Assembly: GCA_039812765.1 (NCBI GenBank)
Contig: JBDIBF010000004.1
Location: forward strand, 1-64,000
Direction: 5' to 3'
Origin: JADJVL01 sp039812765
Lineage (GTDB): Bacteria; Acidobacteriota; Holophagae; Holophagales; Holophagaceae
Length of the DNA stretch: 64,000 nucleotides
The number at the start of each line of letters is the position of its first letter. Position 1 is the first letter of the stretch. Of the stretch, positions 45,466-53,762 are shown in pieces. Position numbers and translations under genes: made by a program. Under the pieces are notes generated by a model that saw only the letters and a list, made by a program, of their open reading frames with translations, made no database searches and was not told the origin of the DNA.

Positions 45466-47625
45466 TCATTTGCCCGCCCCGTTGCTGCCTGTTACGTGCG
45501 CGAGCAGGCCCATGATCTCCTGCTCCAGCGTCTTGATGTCGGCCTCGATCACTTCCAGAGTACGCGGCGGCTCGTAGCGATAGAAGTGCCGGTTAAGAGG
45601 GATCTCGTAGCCGACCTTGGTCTTGCTTTCGTCGATCCAGGCGTCGGGGACATGCGGGAGCACTTCACGCCGGAAGTAGTCGTCGATACCCTCCTTGAGC
45701 GGGACGCTCTCCGTGTCGCGCAGATCCGTGTCCGGCTCAGGGTTTCCGTCGCGGTCGGGGCAGATCTCGGCCGTTTCGTCGCGCTCGCCGAGGGCGGCCA
45801 GCACCGCCTTCAGCTCGGGCGCGGTGAGCCGCACACCTACCGCGCGATCCACTTCGCGTAAATCGGTGAGGAACGCCGTCCGGTCCTTGTAGAGCCTCGC
45901 GCCATGGGCCTCGGCGAAGCCGGCGAGGAGCTTGCGGATCTTTTCCTGCCGACGCTTGCCCGCTTCGATCTCCTCGAGTCGCGCCTTCTCGTTCTTTTTG
46001 GTGCTGGTGGCGAGCTTGGCGAAGCCGCTCTCGGCCTCGAGTCGCGCGATCCGCTCGGGCGTCGCCTGGAAGTTCAGTCGCAGCGGGCGCTCGACCGTGA
46101 TCTTGTGGAAGCCGAAGTCGGCGTTATCAAAGATCTTGCTCACGATACGCACCAGCTCGACCGGCTGCTTGGTGATCGGGTCTTCCTCCGTGAAGGCGCG
46201 CGTCTCACCATCCTGGAAGCTGCCGAAGATGCGCGTCACGTCGCCGATCTGGTCGGGCTCGCTCGCCCGATCGGCGGGGTCGCCAATCTTGTTGCGCTTG
46301 TTGCCGAGGCTCTTCGGCATCTTCACGAAGAAACGCCGCGCGTCGATCAGCTGGACCTTGCCTTTGCGGCGCGGCTCCTTGCGATTGGTCAGCACCCATA
46401 GGTAGGTGGAGATGCCGGTGTTGTAGAAGAGCTGATCAGGCAGCGCGACAACGGCTTCGAGCCAGTCGTTCTCGATGACCCACTGGCGGATGTTGCTCTC
46501 GCCGCTGCCGGCATCGCCGGTGAAGAGCGGCGAGCCGTTGAATACGATGCCGATGCGGCTGCCACCTTCCTTGGGCGCGCGCATCTTCGCGAGCATGTGC
46601 TGGAGGAAGAGCAGCGAGCCGTCGTTGATGCGCGGCAGCCCAGCACCGAAGCGGCCGTTGTAGCCGAGGGTCTCGGCCTCGTGCTCGATGTACTTCTGCT
46701 GCTGCTTCCACTCCACGCCGAAGGGCGGATTGGCGAGCATGTAGTCGAACGTGCGCTTCTTGCCCTCGGCGTCGCAGTCGAAGCCGTCCTTGGTGAAGGT
46801 GTCGCCGAGGACGATGTTGTCGGCGTCCTCGCCCTTGATGAGCATGTCGGCCTTGCAGATCGCCCAGGATTCGTCGTTCCAGTCCTGCCCGAACAGGTGC
46901 GGGTCCGCGTCTGCGTTGAGGTCGCGGATGTATCTCTCCGCGACCGACAACATGCCGCCCGTTCCGCAGGCCGGGTCGTAGATGGTCTTCACGACGTGGC
47001 TCTTCCGCAGGTCCTGCTCCGGGGAGAGCAGGAGGTTAACCATGAGCTTGATTACCTCGCGCGGCGTGAAGTGCTCCCCGGCCTCTTCGTTCGACTGCTC
47101 GGCGCCGATCCGGATGAGTTCCTCGAAGACGTAGCCCATTTGGATGTTCGCCTGGGCTGGCGTCAGACCTGGAAAGGCGAGGTCGATCTTCGGATCGCAG
47201 AACGCCTTAATGACCTCGTAGAGGAGGTTCTTCTCCGTCATGCGCGCGATCTGCTGGTCGAACGCGAACCGCTCCATGATCTCGCGGACGTTCTTAGAGA
47301 AGCCGTTGATGTAGGCGTTGAGGTTGGGGGCGAGCTGATTCGGATCGTCGAGGAGCTTGGGCAGATCCAGTTTGGAGAGGTTGTAGAACGACCGCTTGGT
47401 GATGTTCTCGAGCAGGCTGCGGACGACCGTGTCGGGCTTGCCCTTGATCCTCGGGTGCTCGGCAAGCACCTGGGCTTTGGTAGGCGCAAGCAGGCAATCG
47501 AAGCGCCGCAGGACGGTCAGAGGAAGAATGACCTTGCGGTACTCATTTCGTTTATAGGGACCGCGGAGCAGGTTGCAGATGCCCCAAATGAAGTTGGCGA
47601 GTTGGGTATGGGTTTCGACGGTCAC
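45466..47625 (-). CDS. hsdM: Type I RM DNA adenine methylase subunit M
   Basis: 719 residues. N-terminal helical HsdM_N domain, then the N6-adenine methylase core with the SAM motif DPACGTGGM near residue 220 and the catalytic NPPFGVEW near 303. The C-terminal 200 residues form a long charged coiled coil and a further domain. First gene of the operon; GTG start with GAGG 7 bases upstream. Only 25 bp separate that start from the GTTAGGAGC box at 47642-47650. Confidence 0.95.
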   Translation of the reverse strand: MTVETHTQLANFIWGICNLLRGPYKRNEYRKVILPLTVLRRFDCLLAPTKAQVLAEHPRIKGKPDTVVRSLLENITKRSFYNLSKLDLPKLLDDPNQLAPNLNAYINGFSKNVREIMERFAFDQQIARMTEKNLLYEVIKAFCDPKIDLAFPGLTPAQANIQMGYVFEELIRIGAEQSNEEAGEHFTPREVIKLMVNLLLSPEQDLRKSHVVKTIYDPACGTGGMLSVAERYIRDLNADADPHLFGQDWNDESWAICKADMLIKGEDADNIVLGDTFTKDGFDCDAEGKKRTFDYMLANPPFGVEWKQQQKYIEHEAETLGYNGRFGAGLPRINDGSLLFLQHMLAKMRAPKEGGSRIGIVFNGSPLFTGDAGSGESNIRQWVIENDWLEAVVALPDQLFYNTGISTYLWVLTNRKEPRRKGKVQLIDARRFFVKMPKSLGNKRNKIGDPADRASEPDQIGDVTRIFGSFQDGETRAFTEEDPITKQPVELVRIVSKIFDNADFGFHKITVERPLRLNFQATPERIARLEAESGFAKLATSTKKNEKARLEEIEAGKRRQEKIRKLLAGFAEAHGARLYKDRTAFLTDLREVDRAVGVRLTAPELKAVLAALGERDETAEICPDRDGNPEPDTDLRDTESVPLKEGIDDYFRREVLPHVPDAWIDESKTKVGYEIPLNRHFYRYEPPRTLEVIEADIKTLEQEIMGLLAHVTGSNGAGK

Positions 47626-47641
47626 TTCGATTCCTCAGGCT

Positions 47642-47650
47642 GCTCCTAAC
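47642..47650 (-). other. GTTAGGAGC box, right-hand boundary of the RM island
   Basis: On the - strand GTTAGGAGC is the exact reverse complement of GCTCCTAAC at 39989-39997. Under an integron cassette model this is the joined core site G^TTRRRY at the 5' end of the cassette. Excision between G(47650)/T(47649) and G(39942)/T(39941) would rebuild an attC with perfectly complementary 9-bp R boxes. Confidence 0.5.
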
Positions 47651-48207
47651 GGTCGCTTCGTGACCGTGACGGTTGTGGTCAGACGGTCTGCTTGTCCCCC
47701 GACGGGCCCAGGCCGACATCGAGGTGGAGCGTCATTCGTTGCGTGCGCTCACTGGCGCTCGGTGCACCAAAGACAGCAAGGGAAAATAGGAATTGGGATA
47801 GCACGGGTTATCGGATGCCTGCCACAAGAAGAATCCAGGTCGACAGATGTGCAATTGGTACGAAGGGGCCCCAGACTGTTGCGTGCGCAATGAATGTGTC
47901 AGAAGTTTATGCCGAGAAGGACAAATCGGTTGTACCTAAAGCCCAACCCCGCCGCCACTAGTTCCAAAAACAAGGCTTTGGCTAACGCCGCCACCACTGC
48001 GATCACGTAATTCTGGACTGACGGGGCTTACTGCGGCTTGGGCCGGGAGGCTTAGCTGGGGACGACCCGAACCCGGGGCTTGGGGCGGGTGCGGGTGCGG
48101 GTGCGGGTGCCTGTAGCGGGGCGGTCCATGGGCTCCATGGGTAGGTGTATCAGGGGGGCCGGGAAGGGGGCGGGCGCCAAGGTTTAAGAGCCCTGGGCTT
48201 TGGGCCC
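47651..48207. other. Gene-free stretch: atypical DNA, then GC-rich hexamer repeat
   Basis: From 47651 to about 47985 the composition is AT-richer than the host DNA, like the RM island, and only short reading frames occur (the longest, 47692-47961, has no recognisable content). This may be debris of the same insertion. From about 48000 host-like GC returns. 48082-48112 carries about four copies of GCGGGT in tandem (ACCCGC on the - strand). No gene, tRNA or clear attC pair was found. Confidence 0.6.
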
Positions 48208-49026
48208 CTACCCCTCCGCCGGCTGGAACATCCGCATCAGCGAAGCGACGAGGGCGATGCCCATGACGAAGGGCGGGATGACCTTCGTGGCCTCGGGGAA
48301 GCCGAGGGAGAAGTCGCCGACGATGAGGACGCCGTAGCAGAGCAGCGGGAGGATCACGATCCAGGGCTTCATCCGGCCGATGGGATTCAGCGGGATCCGG
48401 TGCTCGATGACGCGGTAGGCGAGGCCGGCGGTGAAGGTGGTGGCCACCCAGCCGACGAAGTTCTGGATGGGGATGTTGAAGTATGGTCCGCCGTCCAGCC
48501 AGATCCAGGCCTTCTGCTCCCCGGCCATGTAGGGATCCATGCTGAGGTCCCACGCGCTCATGGCCAGGGCCGCCAGCAGCGCGGCGTAGAGGGAGCCCCA
48601 GAAGGGCAGCTCCTCCGTGACCACCGAGCCGTGGAGGATCAGGTTGGCCATCATCGTCGCGGGGTAGAGCACCATGAAGTAGGCCAGCGGGATGGGCCAG
48701 GACACCGTGCCAAGGATCTTCCAGCCCAGCACGTCGGTGTAGACGTAGCGGCCGAAGATGGCTCCCGTCTTCACCCCGGCGAACTCGAAGCAGAAGCCGA
48801 TCACCGCCGTGGCCAGGAAGAAGGCCAGGGCCCGCTTCCAGCCCAGCATGAAGCAGGCGTGGCTGATCACGAAGAGGCTGAAGAAGACCGTCATCTGGTC
48901 GAAGGGCAGGCGCGACCCCGTGGCCACCTGCACGCCATGGAAGAGCACGTGGACCAGGAAGAGCCCCACCACGAGGGTGAGGAGCAGATCGGCCTTGAGG
49001 GAACGGGTCGTCGTCGCGTCGGTCAC
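48208..49026 (-). CDS. DUF422 membrane protein (CruF-like carotenoid enzyme family), copy A
   Basis: 272 residues with about seven hydrophobic segments. FCFEFAGVKTGAIFGRYVYTD and the later AWDLSMDPYM segment match the DUF422/CruF pattern, seen in carotenoid 1',2'-hydratases of bacteria and archaea. No phytoene synthase or desaturase is nearby, so a carotenoid substrate is inferred from family only. GTG start overlaps the stop of copy B (GTGA); the two are tandem duplicates. Confidence 0.8.
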   Translation of the reverse strand: MTDATTTRSLKADLLLTLVVGLFLVHVLFHGVQVATGSRLPFDQMTVFFSLFVISHACFMLGWKRALAFFLATAVIGFCFEFAGVKTGAIFGRYVYTDVLGWKILGTVSWPIPLAYFMVLYPATMMANLILHGSVVTEELPFWGSLYAALLAALAMSAWDLSMDPYMAGEQKAWIWLDGGPYFNIPIQNFVGWVATTFTAGLAYRVIEHRIPLNPIGRMKPWIVILPLLCYGVLIVGDFSLGFPEATKVIPPFVMGIALVASLMRMFQPAEG

Positions 49027-49850
49027 GGCTCGGGCTCCGGGAAGGAAAGGGGCTGCGGCATCTGGGTCAGGCGGCCCAGGGCCGCGAGCACCGGGATGCC
49101 CATGGAGAAGGGCGTGAGGATGCGGGTCGCCTCCGGCGTCCCCACGAAGACGAAGGGCAGCGCCAGCACCCCGTAGGCGAGCACGGGGATGGCGGTGGCC
49201 AGGCGCGTCAGCCGGTCCGGCGGCGGGTCCGGCAGGGATGTCTCGACGAGCCGCCAGACCACCGAGATGATGAAGGCGGTCTGGAGGCCCGCGAGGAAGG
49301 CCGCGAAGGGGATGCCGAAGTAGGGACCCGGGTACTTGAAGACCCAGGCCTTCTGCTGGAGCAGCAGCCAGGGGTGCATCGCCAGGTCCCAGGCCGTGAC
49401 CACCAGCGCCGTGAGGAAGGCCATGCAGGCCACCCACCAGCCCTTCTGGATGGTCGGCGACGGCTTGCCCTCGCCGATGAGGTTCGCGATGACCGTGCTG
49501 AAGTAGAACATCGTGAACCACGTGAGGGGCACCGTGAAGGGCACCAGGCCGATGCGCGGCCCCAGCGCCTCCGTGTAGGCATAGGGCGTCGCCAGGTGCG
49601 TGGCGATGGCCAGCGTCTGGGCCGTCCAGCTCGCCCCGTAGACGAAGCCGAACATCGCCGTCGCCGTCCGCCAGCCCAGCAGGTACCAGGCGTGGGAGAG
49701 GGCCAGCAGCCCGAAGATCAGGCTCCCCGCCACCACGCCGAGGCGCTCCCCCTCCCCCGCGGCCTGGAGGATGTGCACCGCCGCTCCCGCGAGGAAGAGC
49801 AGCAGGAAGAAGGTTGTCATCAGCCGGTCCTTGGAGGACGGTTCATCCAT
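49023..49850 (-). CDS. DUF422 membrane protein (CruF-like carotenoid enzyme family), copy B
   Basis: 275 residues, about seven hydrophobic segments. Parallels copy A throughout: GFVYGASWTAQTLAIATHLA, then TPYAYTEALGPRIG, TAWDLAMHPWLL and the PEATRILTPFSMGIPV C-terminus. ATG 49850 has GAGG 6 bases upstream; an ATG at 49883 adds 11 residues. In copy B the conserved FE before AGV-like region reads WTAQ, so the acidic residue seen in copy A (Glu in FCFEF) is missing. One copy may be catalytic and the other a partner. Divergent from the kinase gene. Confidence 0.75.
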   Translation of the reverse strand: MDEPSSKDRLMTTFFLLLFLAGAAVHILQAAGEGERLGVVAGSLIFGLLALSHAWYLLGWRTATAMFGFVYGASWTAQTLAIATHLATPYAYTEALGPRIGLVPFTVPLTWFTMFYFSTVIANLIGEGKPSPTIQKGWWVACMAFLTALVVTAWDLAMHPWLLLQQKAWVFKYPGPYFGIPFAAFLAGLQTAFIISVVWRLVETSLPDPPPDRLTRLATAIPVLAYGVLALPFVFVGTPEATRILTPFSMGIPVLAALGRLTQMPQPLSFPEPEP

Positions 49851-49921
49851 GGGTGCCTCGGAGAAGGGTTGTGCAGCCAGCATACGCGAAGGGGATTCGA
49901 TTAGTCTGGTACGCGACGACC

Positions 49922-52900
49922 ATGACCTCCGAAGGCTTCCAGGGAACCGACCGGCTCCTGATCCGGCGCAGCATCGGATCGGGCTCCTTCGGCATGGTCT
50001 TCGAGGCCTTCGACCACCACCGCCAGGGCGTGGTGGCCCTCAAGACCCTCACCCACATGGGCCCCGAGGCCCTGCTGCAGTTCAAGCGTGAATTCCGGGC
50101 CCTGGCGGACCTCAGCCACCCCAACCTGGTGGGCCTCTTCGAGCTCTTCGCCGAGGAGGGCCGCGCCTACTTCACCATGGAGCTGGTGGACGGCCAGCCC
50201 TTCGCCGCCTGGGTGCGCGAGGAGTCGCGGATCCCCAGGAGCGGCCGGACCAGCCGCCACCGCACCGTGGCCGAAGGGCTCCCCGGGCGCCTCCTCAACA
50301 TCCAGTCCAGCCAGGACCAGTCCATGCTCCAGGCCGAGGACGTGGCCACCTGGCTCTCGGACTCGGACCGCACCCTCTCGGTGCCCCTCACCGGCCCGGG
50401 AAAGCCCGTGGGGGACCCCGAGCGCCTGCGGGGCGCTCTGGGCCAGCTCGTGGAAGGCGTCGCCGCGCTGCACGGCGCCGGCAAGCTGCACCGCGACCTC
50501 AAGAGCAACAATGTGCTCGTCACCGCCGACGGCCGGGTGGTGATCCTCGACTTCGGCCTCGTCCTGGATCTCGCCCCCCAGGACATGTGGGCCCTGGGCC
50601 TGCCCCCCAAGCTGGTGGGCACGCCCAGCCACATGGCCCCCGAGCAGGGCGCCACCGGCGTGGCCACCGAGGCGAGCGACTGGTACAGCGTGGGGGTGAT
50701 GCTCTACGAGTCCCTGAGCGGGCGCCTCCCCTTCCAGGGCACGCCCATGGAAATCATCCAGGCCAAGAACGAGATGGACCCACCCCACGTGCGGGACCTG
50801 GCGCCAGGGGTGCCCGAGGACCTCGCGGAGCTGGCCATGGCCCTGCTGCGCCGGGGTCCCCACCTGCGGCCGGACGTCGCCGAGATCCGCGCGCGCCTGG
50901 GCCGGGCCGCCGCCCAGGAGCTGGACCCCTCGCCCCACCGGCGGCTCCTGGTGGGGCGCGACGGGGAGATGGCCGCCCTGCGGGAGGCCTTCGACGCCCT
51001 GGAGGGCGGACACGGCCGCACCGTGCTGGTCCACGGCAGCTCCGGCCTGGGCAAGACCTTCCTGGTGCGACGTTTCCTGCGCGGCCTCCAGCAGGACCAT
51101 CCCCGCGCCATGCTCCTCTTCGGACGCTGCTACGAGCAGGAGAGCGTGCCCTTCAAGGCGGTGGACGGCCTCATCGACGCCCTCAGCCAGGTCCTGCGCT
51201 TCCTGCCGGCCCCGGAGGTCGAGGCCCTGCTGCCCCGGCACATCCAGGCCCTCGCCAAGCTCTTCCCGGTGCTCCAGCAGGTCGGCCCGGTGGCCCGCGC
51301 CCAGGCGCGGGTGACCGAGATCCGGGACCCCCAGGAACTGCGGCGGCGCGCCTTCGGCGCCCTGCGCGAACTGCTGGCCCGGCTTGGCGAGTCGAGGCCC
51401 CTGGTGCTGGTGGTGGACGACCTCCACTGGGGAGACCTGGACAGCGCGGCCCTGCTCCTCGAGCTGGTGCGCCCTCCGGACTCCCCCCGCCTGCTCATGG
51501 TGCTCTGCTACCGCAGCGAGGAGTCGGAAACGGCCCCCGTCCTCGCGGAGCTGCTGCCGGAGCTGCGCGCCCAGGACGCCCACCTGGGGGAAGTGAACCT
51601 GGCCCAGCTCAGCCCGGACAGCGCCGGGGCCCTGGCGCGCAGCCTGGTGGACGACCCGGCCCGCGCCGAGGCCATCGTGCGCGAGGCCGGCGGGAATCCC
51701 CTCTTCATCGGCGAGCTGGCCCGGGCCGGGGCCCTGGACGCGGCGGAATCCGCCGGGGACGCGCGGCCCGTCTTCGAGCGCGCGCTGATGGCCCGGGTGG
51801 ACGCCCTTCCGTCCCGGAGCCGGGACCTGCTGCGCCTCCTGGCGGTGGCGGGCTATCCCCTGGAGTGGGAGACCCTCCGCCGCGCCGCGGGCGTGGATCC
51901 CAGCGGGGCCGACCCCTTCGCGCCCTTGCGCACCGCGCGGCTGGCCCGCGTCCGCGGCGTCCCGGGCCGCCGCATCCTCGAGGCCTACCACGACCGGGTG
52001 CGGGAGACCGTCGCCGCCAGCCTGGCGCCGGAGGAGACCCGCGCCAGCCACCTCAGCCTGGCGGCGGCGGTGGAGCAGTCGAGCCGGCCCGACGCCCAGG
52101 CCCTCGCCTACCACTACGAGGCCGCGGGGCTGCGGGACCGCGCCGCCGTCTACACCGCCCGGGCCGCCGCCGAGGCCGAGGCCGCCCTGGCCTTCGAGCG
52201 GGCCGCCAGCTTCTACGAGCGCTCCGTCGCCCTGCGGGAGGCCGGCGACCCGGAGGTCCCCGCCCTGCGCCTCGCCATGGCGGAGGCCCTCAGCCACGCC
52301 GGGCAGTGCCCGAAGGCCGCCGACGCCTTCCTGGAGGCCGCCGCGGCCCCGGGCCTGGATCCCGCCGAGGCCCGCCGCCTGCGCCGCCGCGCGGCGGAGG
52401 AGCTCTTCAACTGCGGCCGCCTCGAGCGCGCCCTCGCCATCAGCCGGGAGCTCCTGGCCTGGGCGGGGGCCTCGATCCCCGAAGGGCGCCTCGCCTCCAT
52501 CCTCTCCCTGCTCGCCTCACGGCTGCGCCTGCGGCTCCGGGGCTACGCCTTCCGGCTCCGCCCTCCCGAGGAGATCCCCGCCGAGGCCCTGGAGCGCCTC
52601 GACATCCTCTGGACCGTGGCCCACGGCCTCGGCCCCTACGACATCTTCCGGGCCGCGGACCTCACCGCCCGCGAATTGCGTCTGGCCCTGGACCTGGGCG
52701 AGCCCCAGCACATCCTCCAGGGCCTGGCCCACGAGACCACCATGACCAGCACCAAGGGCGTGAAGGCCGCGGCGGAGGTGGCGGCCCTGCAGGCGCTGAC
52801 CACCTCGCTGGCGGAGCGCATCGGGACCCCCGACGCCCTGGCGCGGGCGGCCATCAGTGCGGGCCTGGTGGCGCTGCAGACCGGACGCTGGCAGGCCTCC

Positions 52901-53725
52901 GCGGAGGCCCTCGAGAAGGGCGAGGCCATGCTGGTGACCGGCGCGTCCTACGAGTTCCACGTGGCCCAGCTCTACGGCCTCTGGTCCAGGAGCATCATCG
53001 GCGACTACCGCGCCGTGGCCCGGCGCTACTACGAACTGCTGCAGGCGGCGCGGCACCAGGGCGACCTGCTCATGGAGGCCAACCTCCGCATCGTCTTCGG
53101 AAGCCGCCTGCTGCTGCGGGAGGACGAGCCGGCCGCGGCGCTGCAGGAGGTCGACGAGGGCATCGCCCTCCTGCCCGCGGGCGCCTTCCTGTCCTCCCAC
53201 TACAACCACCTGACGAACCGGGGCGACGTCCTGCTCTACATGGACCGGCCCGGGGAGGCCAGGGCCTTCCTGGACGGCTGCCGCAAGCCGCTGAAGCAGT
53301 CCTTCCTGCTTTCCATCCAGGCCATGCGCGCCGCGATCCTCGAGCTCGACGCCCGGGTCGACCTGGCCCTCGCCGCCCGTGGGGACCGCCGTGCCGCCGC
53401 CCGGGCCCGGGCCCTCCACCGCCGGCTGGCGAAGGAGGGGCTGCCCTTCGCCACCGCCGCGGGCCTGCGCAACGCCGGGGGCCTCGCCTGGACCGAGGGA
53501 CGGCGGGACGAGGCCCTCACCCTGCTGTTCCAGGCGGTGGAGCTCTACGACAGCCAGCAGATGGGCCTGCACGCCGCCACCTGCCGCCGCGCGCGCGGCC
53601 TGATGCTCGGCGGCCCAGTGGGGGCGGACCAGGTGGCCCAGGCGGAGGCCTGGATGCGCTCCGAGGGCTTCGCGGACCTGGCCTCCGTGACCCGGATGTA
53701 CCTCCCTGTGGCGCTGCCGGCGTAG
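49922..53725 (+). CDS. Ser/Thr protein kinase fused to AAA ATPase and TPR-like region
   Basis: 1267 residues. Kinase domain about 10-330: G-loop GSGSFGMVFEA, VALKTL Lys, HRDLKSNNVL near 189, DFGLV near 207, APEQ near 240. A Ser/Arg-rich insert of about 75 residues (about 100-175) separates the lobes. A STAND-type ATPase follows: GSSGLGKT near 371 and LVLVVDDLHWGD near 495. The rest (about 760-1267) is alpha-helical TPR-like repeats. This is the PknK/AfsK-like transducer layout seen in Myxococcota and Acidobacteriota. No transmembrane segment. Substrates unknown. Ends 37 bp from the convergent TonB receptor gene. Confidence 0.93.
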   Translation: MTSEGFQGTDRLLIRRSIGSGSFGMVFEAFDHHRQGVVALKTLTHMGPEALLQFKREFRALADLSHPNLVGLFELFAEEGRAYFTMELVDGQPFAAWVREESRIPRSGRTSRHRTVAEGLPGRLLNIQSSQDQSMLQAEDVATWLSDSDRTLSVPLTGPGKPVGDPERLRGALGQLVEGVAALHGAGKLHRDLKSNNVLVTADGRVVILDFGLVLDLAPQDMWALGLPPKLVGTPSHMAPEQGATGVATEASDWYSVGVMLYESLSGRLPFQGTPMEIIQAKNEMDPPHVRDLAPGVPEDLAELAMALLRRGPHLRPDVAEIRARLGRAAAQELDPSPHRRLLVGRDGEMAALREAFDALEGGHGRTVLVHGSSGLGKTFLVRRFLRGLQQDHPRAMLLFGRCYEQESVPFKAVDGLIDALSQVLRFLPAPEVEALLPRHIQALAKLFPVLQQVGPVARAQARVTEIRDPQELRRRAFGALRELLARLGESRPLVLVVDDLHWGDLDSAALLLELVRPPDSPRLLMVLCYRSEESETAPVLAELLPELRAQDAHLGEVNLAQLSPDSAGALARSLVDDPARAEAIVREAGGNPLFIGELARAGALDAAESAGDARPVFERALMARVDALPSRSRDLLRLLAVAGYPLEWETLRRAAGVDPSGADPFAPLRTARLARVRGVPGRRILEAYHDRVRETVAASLAPEETRASHLSLAAAVEQSSRPDAQALAYHYEAAGLRDRAAVYTARAAAEAEAALAFERAASFYERSVALREAGDPEVPALRLAMAEALSHAGQCPKAADAFLEAAAAPGLDPAEARRLRRRAAEELFNCGRLERALAISRELLAWAGASIPEGRLASILSLLASRLRLRLRGYAFRLRPPEEIPAEALERLDILWTVAHGLGPYDIFRAADLTARELRLALDLGEPQHILQGLAHETTMTSTKGVKAAAEVAALQALTTSLAERIGTPDALARAAISAGLVALQTGRWQASAEALEKGEAMLVTGASYEFHVAQLYGLWSRSIIGDYRAVARRYYELLQAARHQGDLLMEANLRIVFGSRLLLREDEPAAALQEVDEGIALLPAGAFLSSHYNHLTNRGDVLLYMDRPGEARAFLDGCRKPLKQSFLLSIQAMRAAILELDARVDLALAARGDRRAAARARALHRRLAKEGLPFATAAGLRNAGGLAWTEGRRDEALTLLFQAVELYDSQQMGLHAATCRRARGLMLGGPVGADQVAQAEAWMRSEGFADLASVTRMYLPVALPA

Positions 53726-53762
53726 ACCGCCGCGCCGCCGGGCTGCGGGCCCCGGAGGGCCT

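Noticed and set aside
47692..47961. 89-residue frame after the RM island
   Set aside because: No motif, no good ribosome site, atypical composition; probably non-coding debris.
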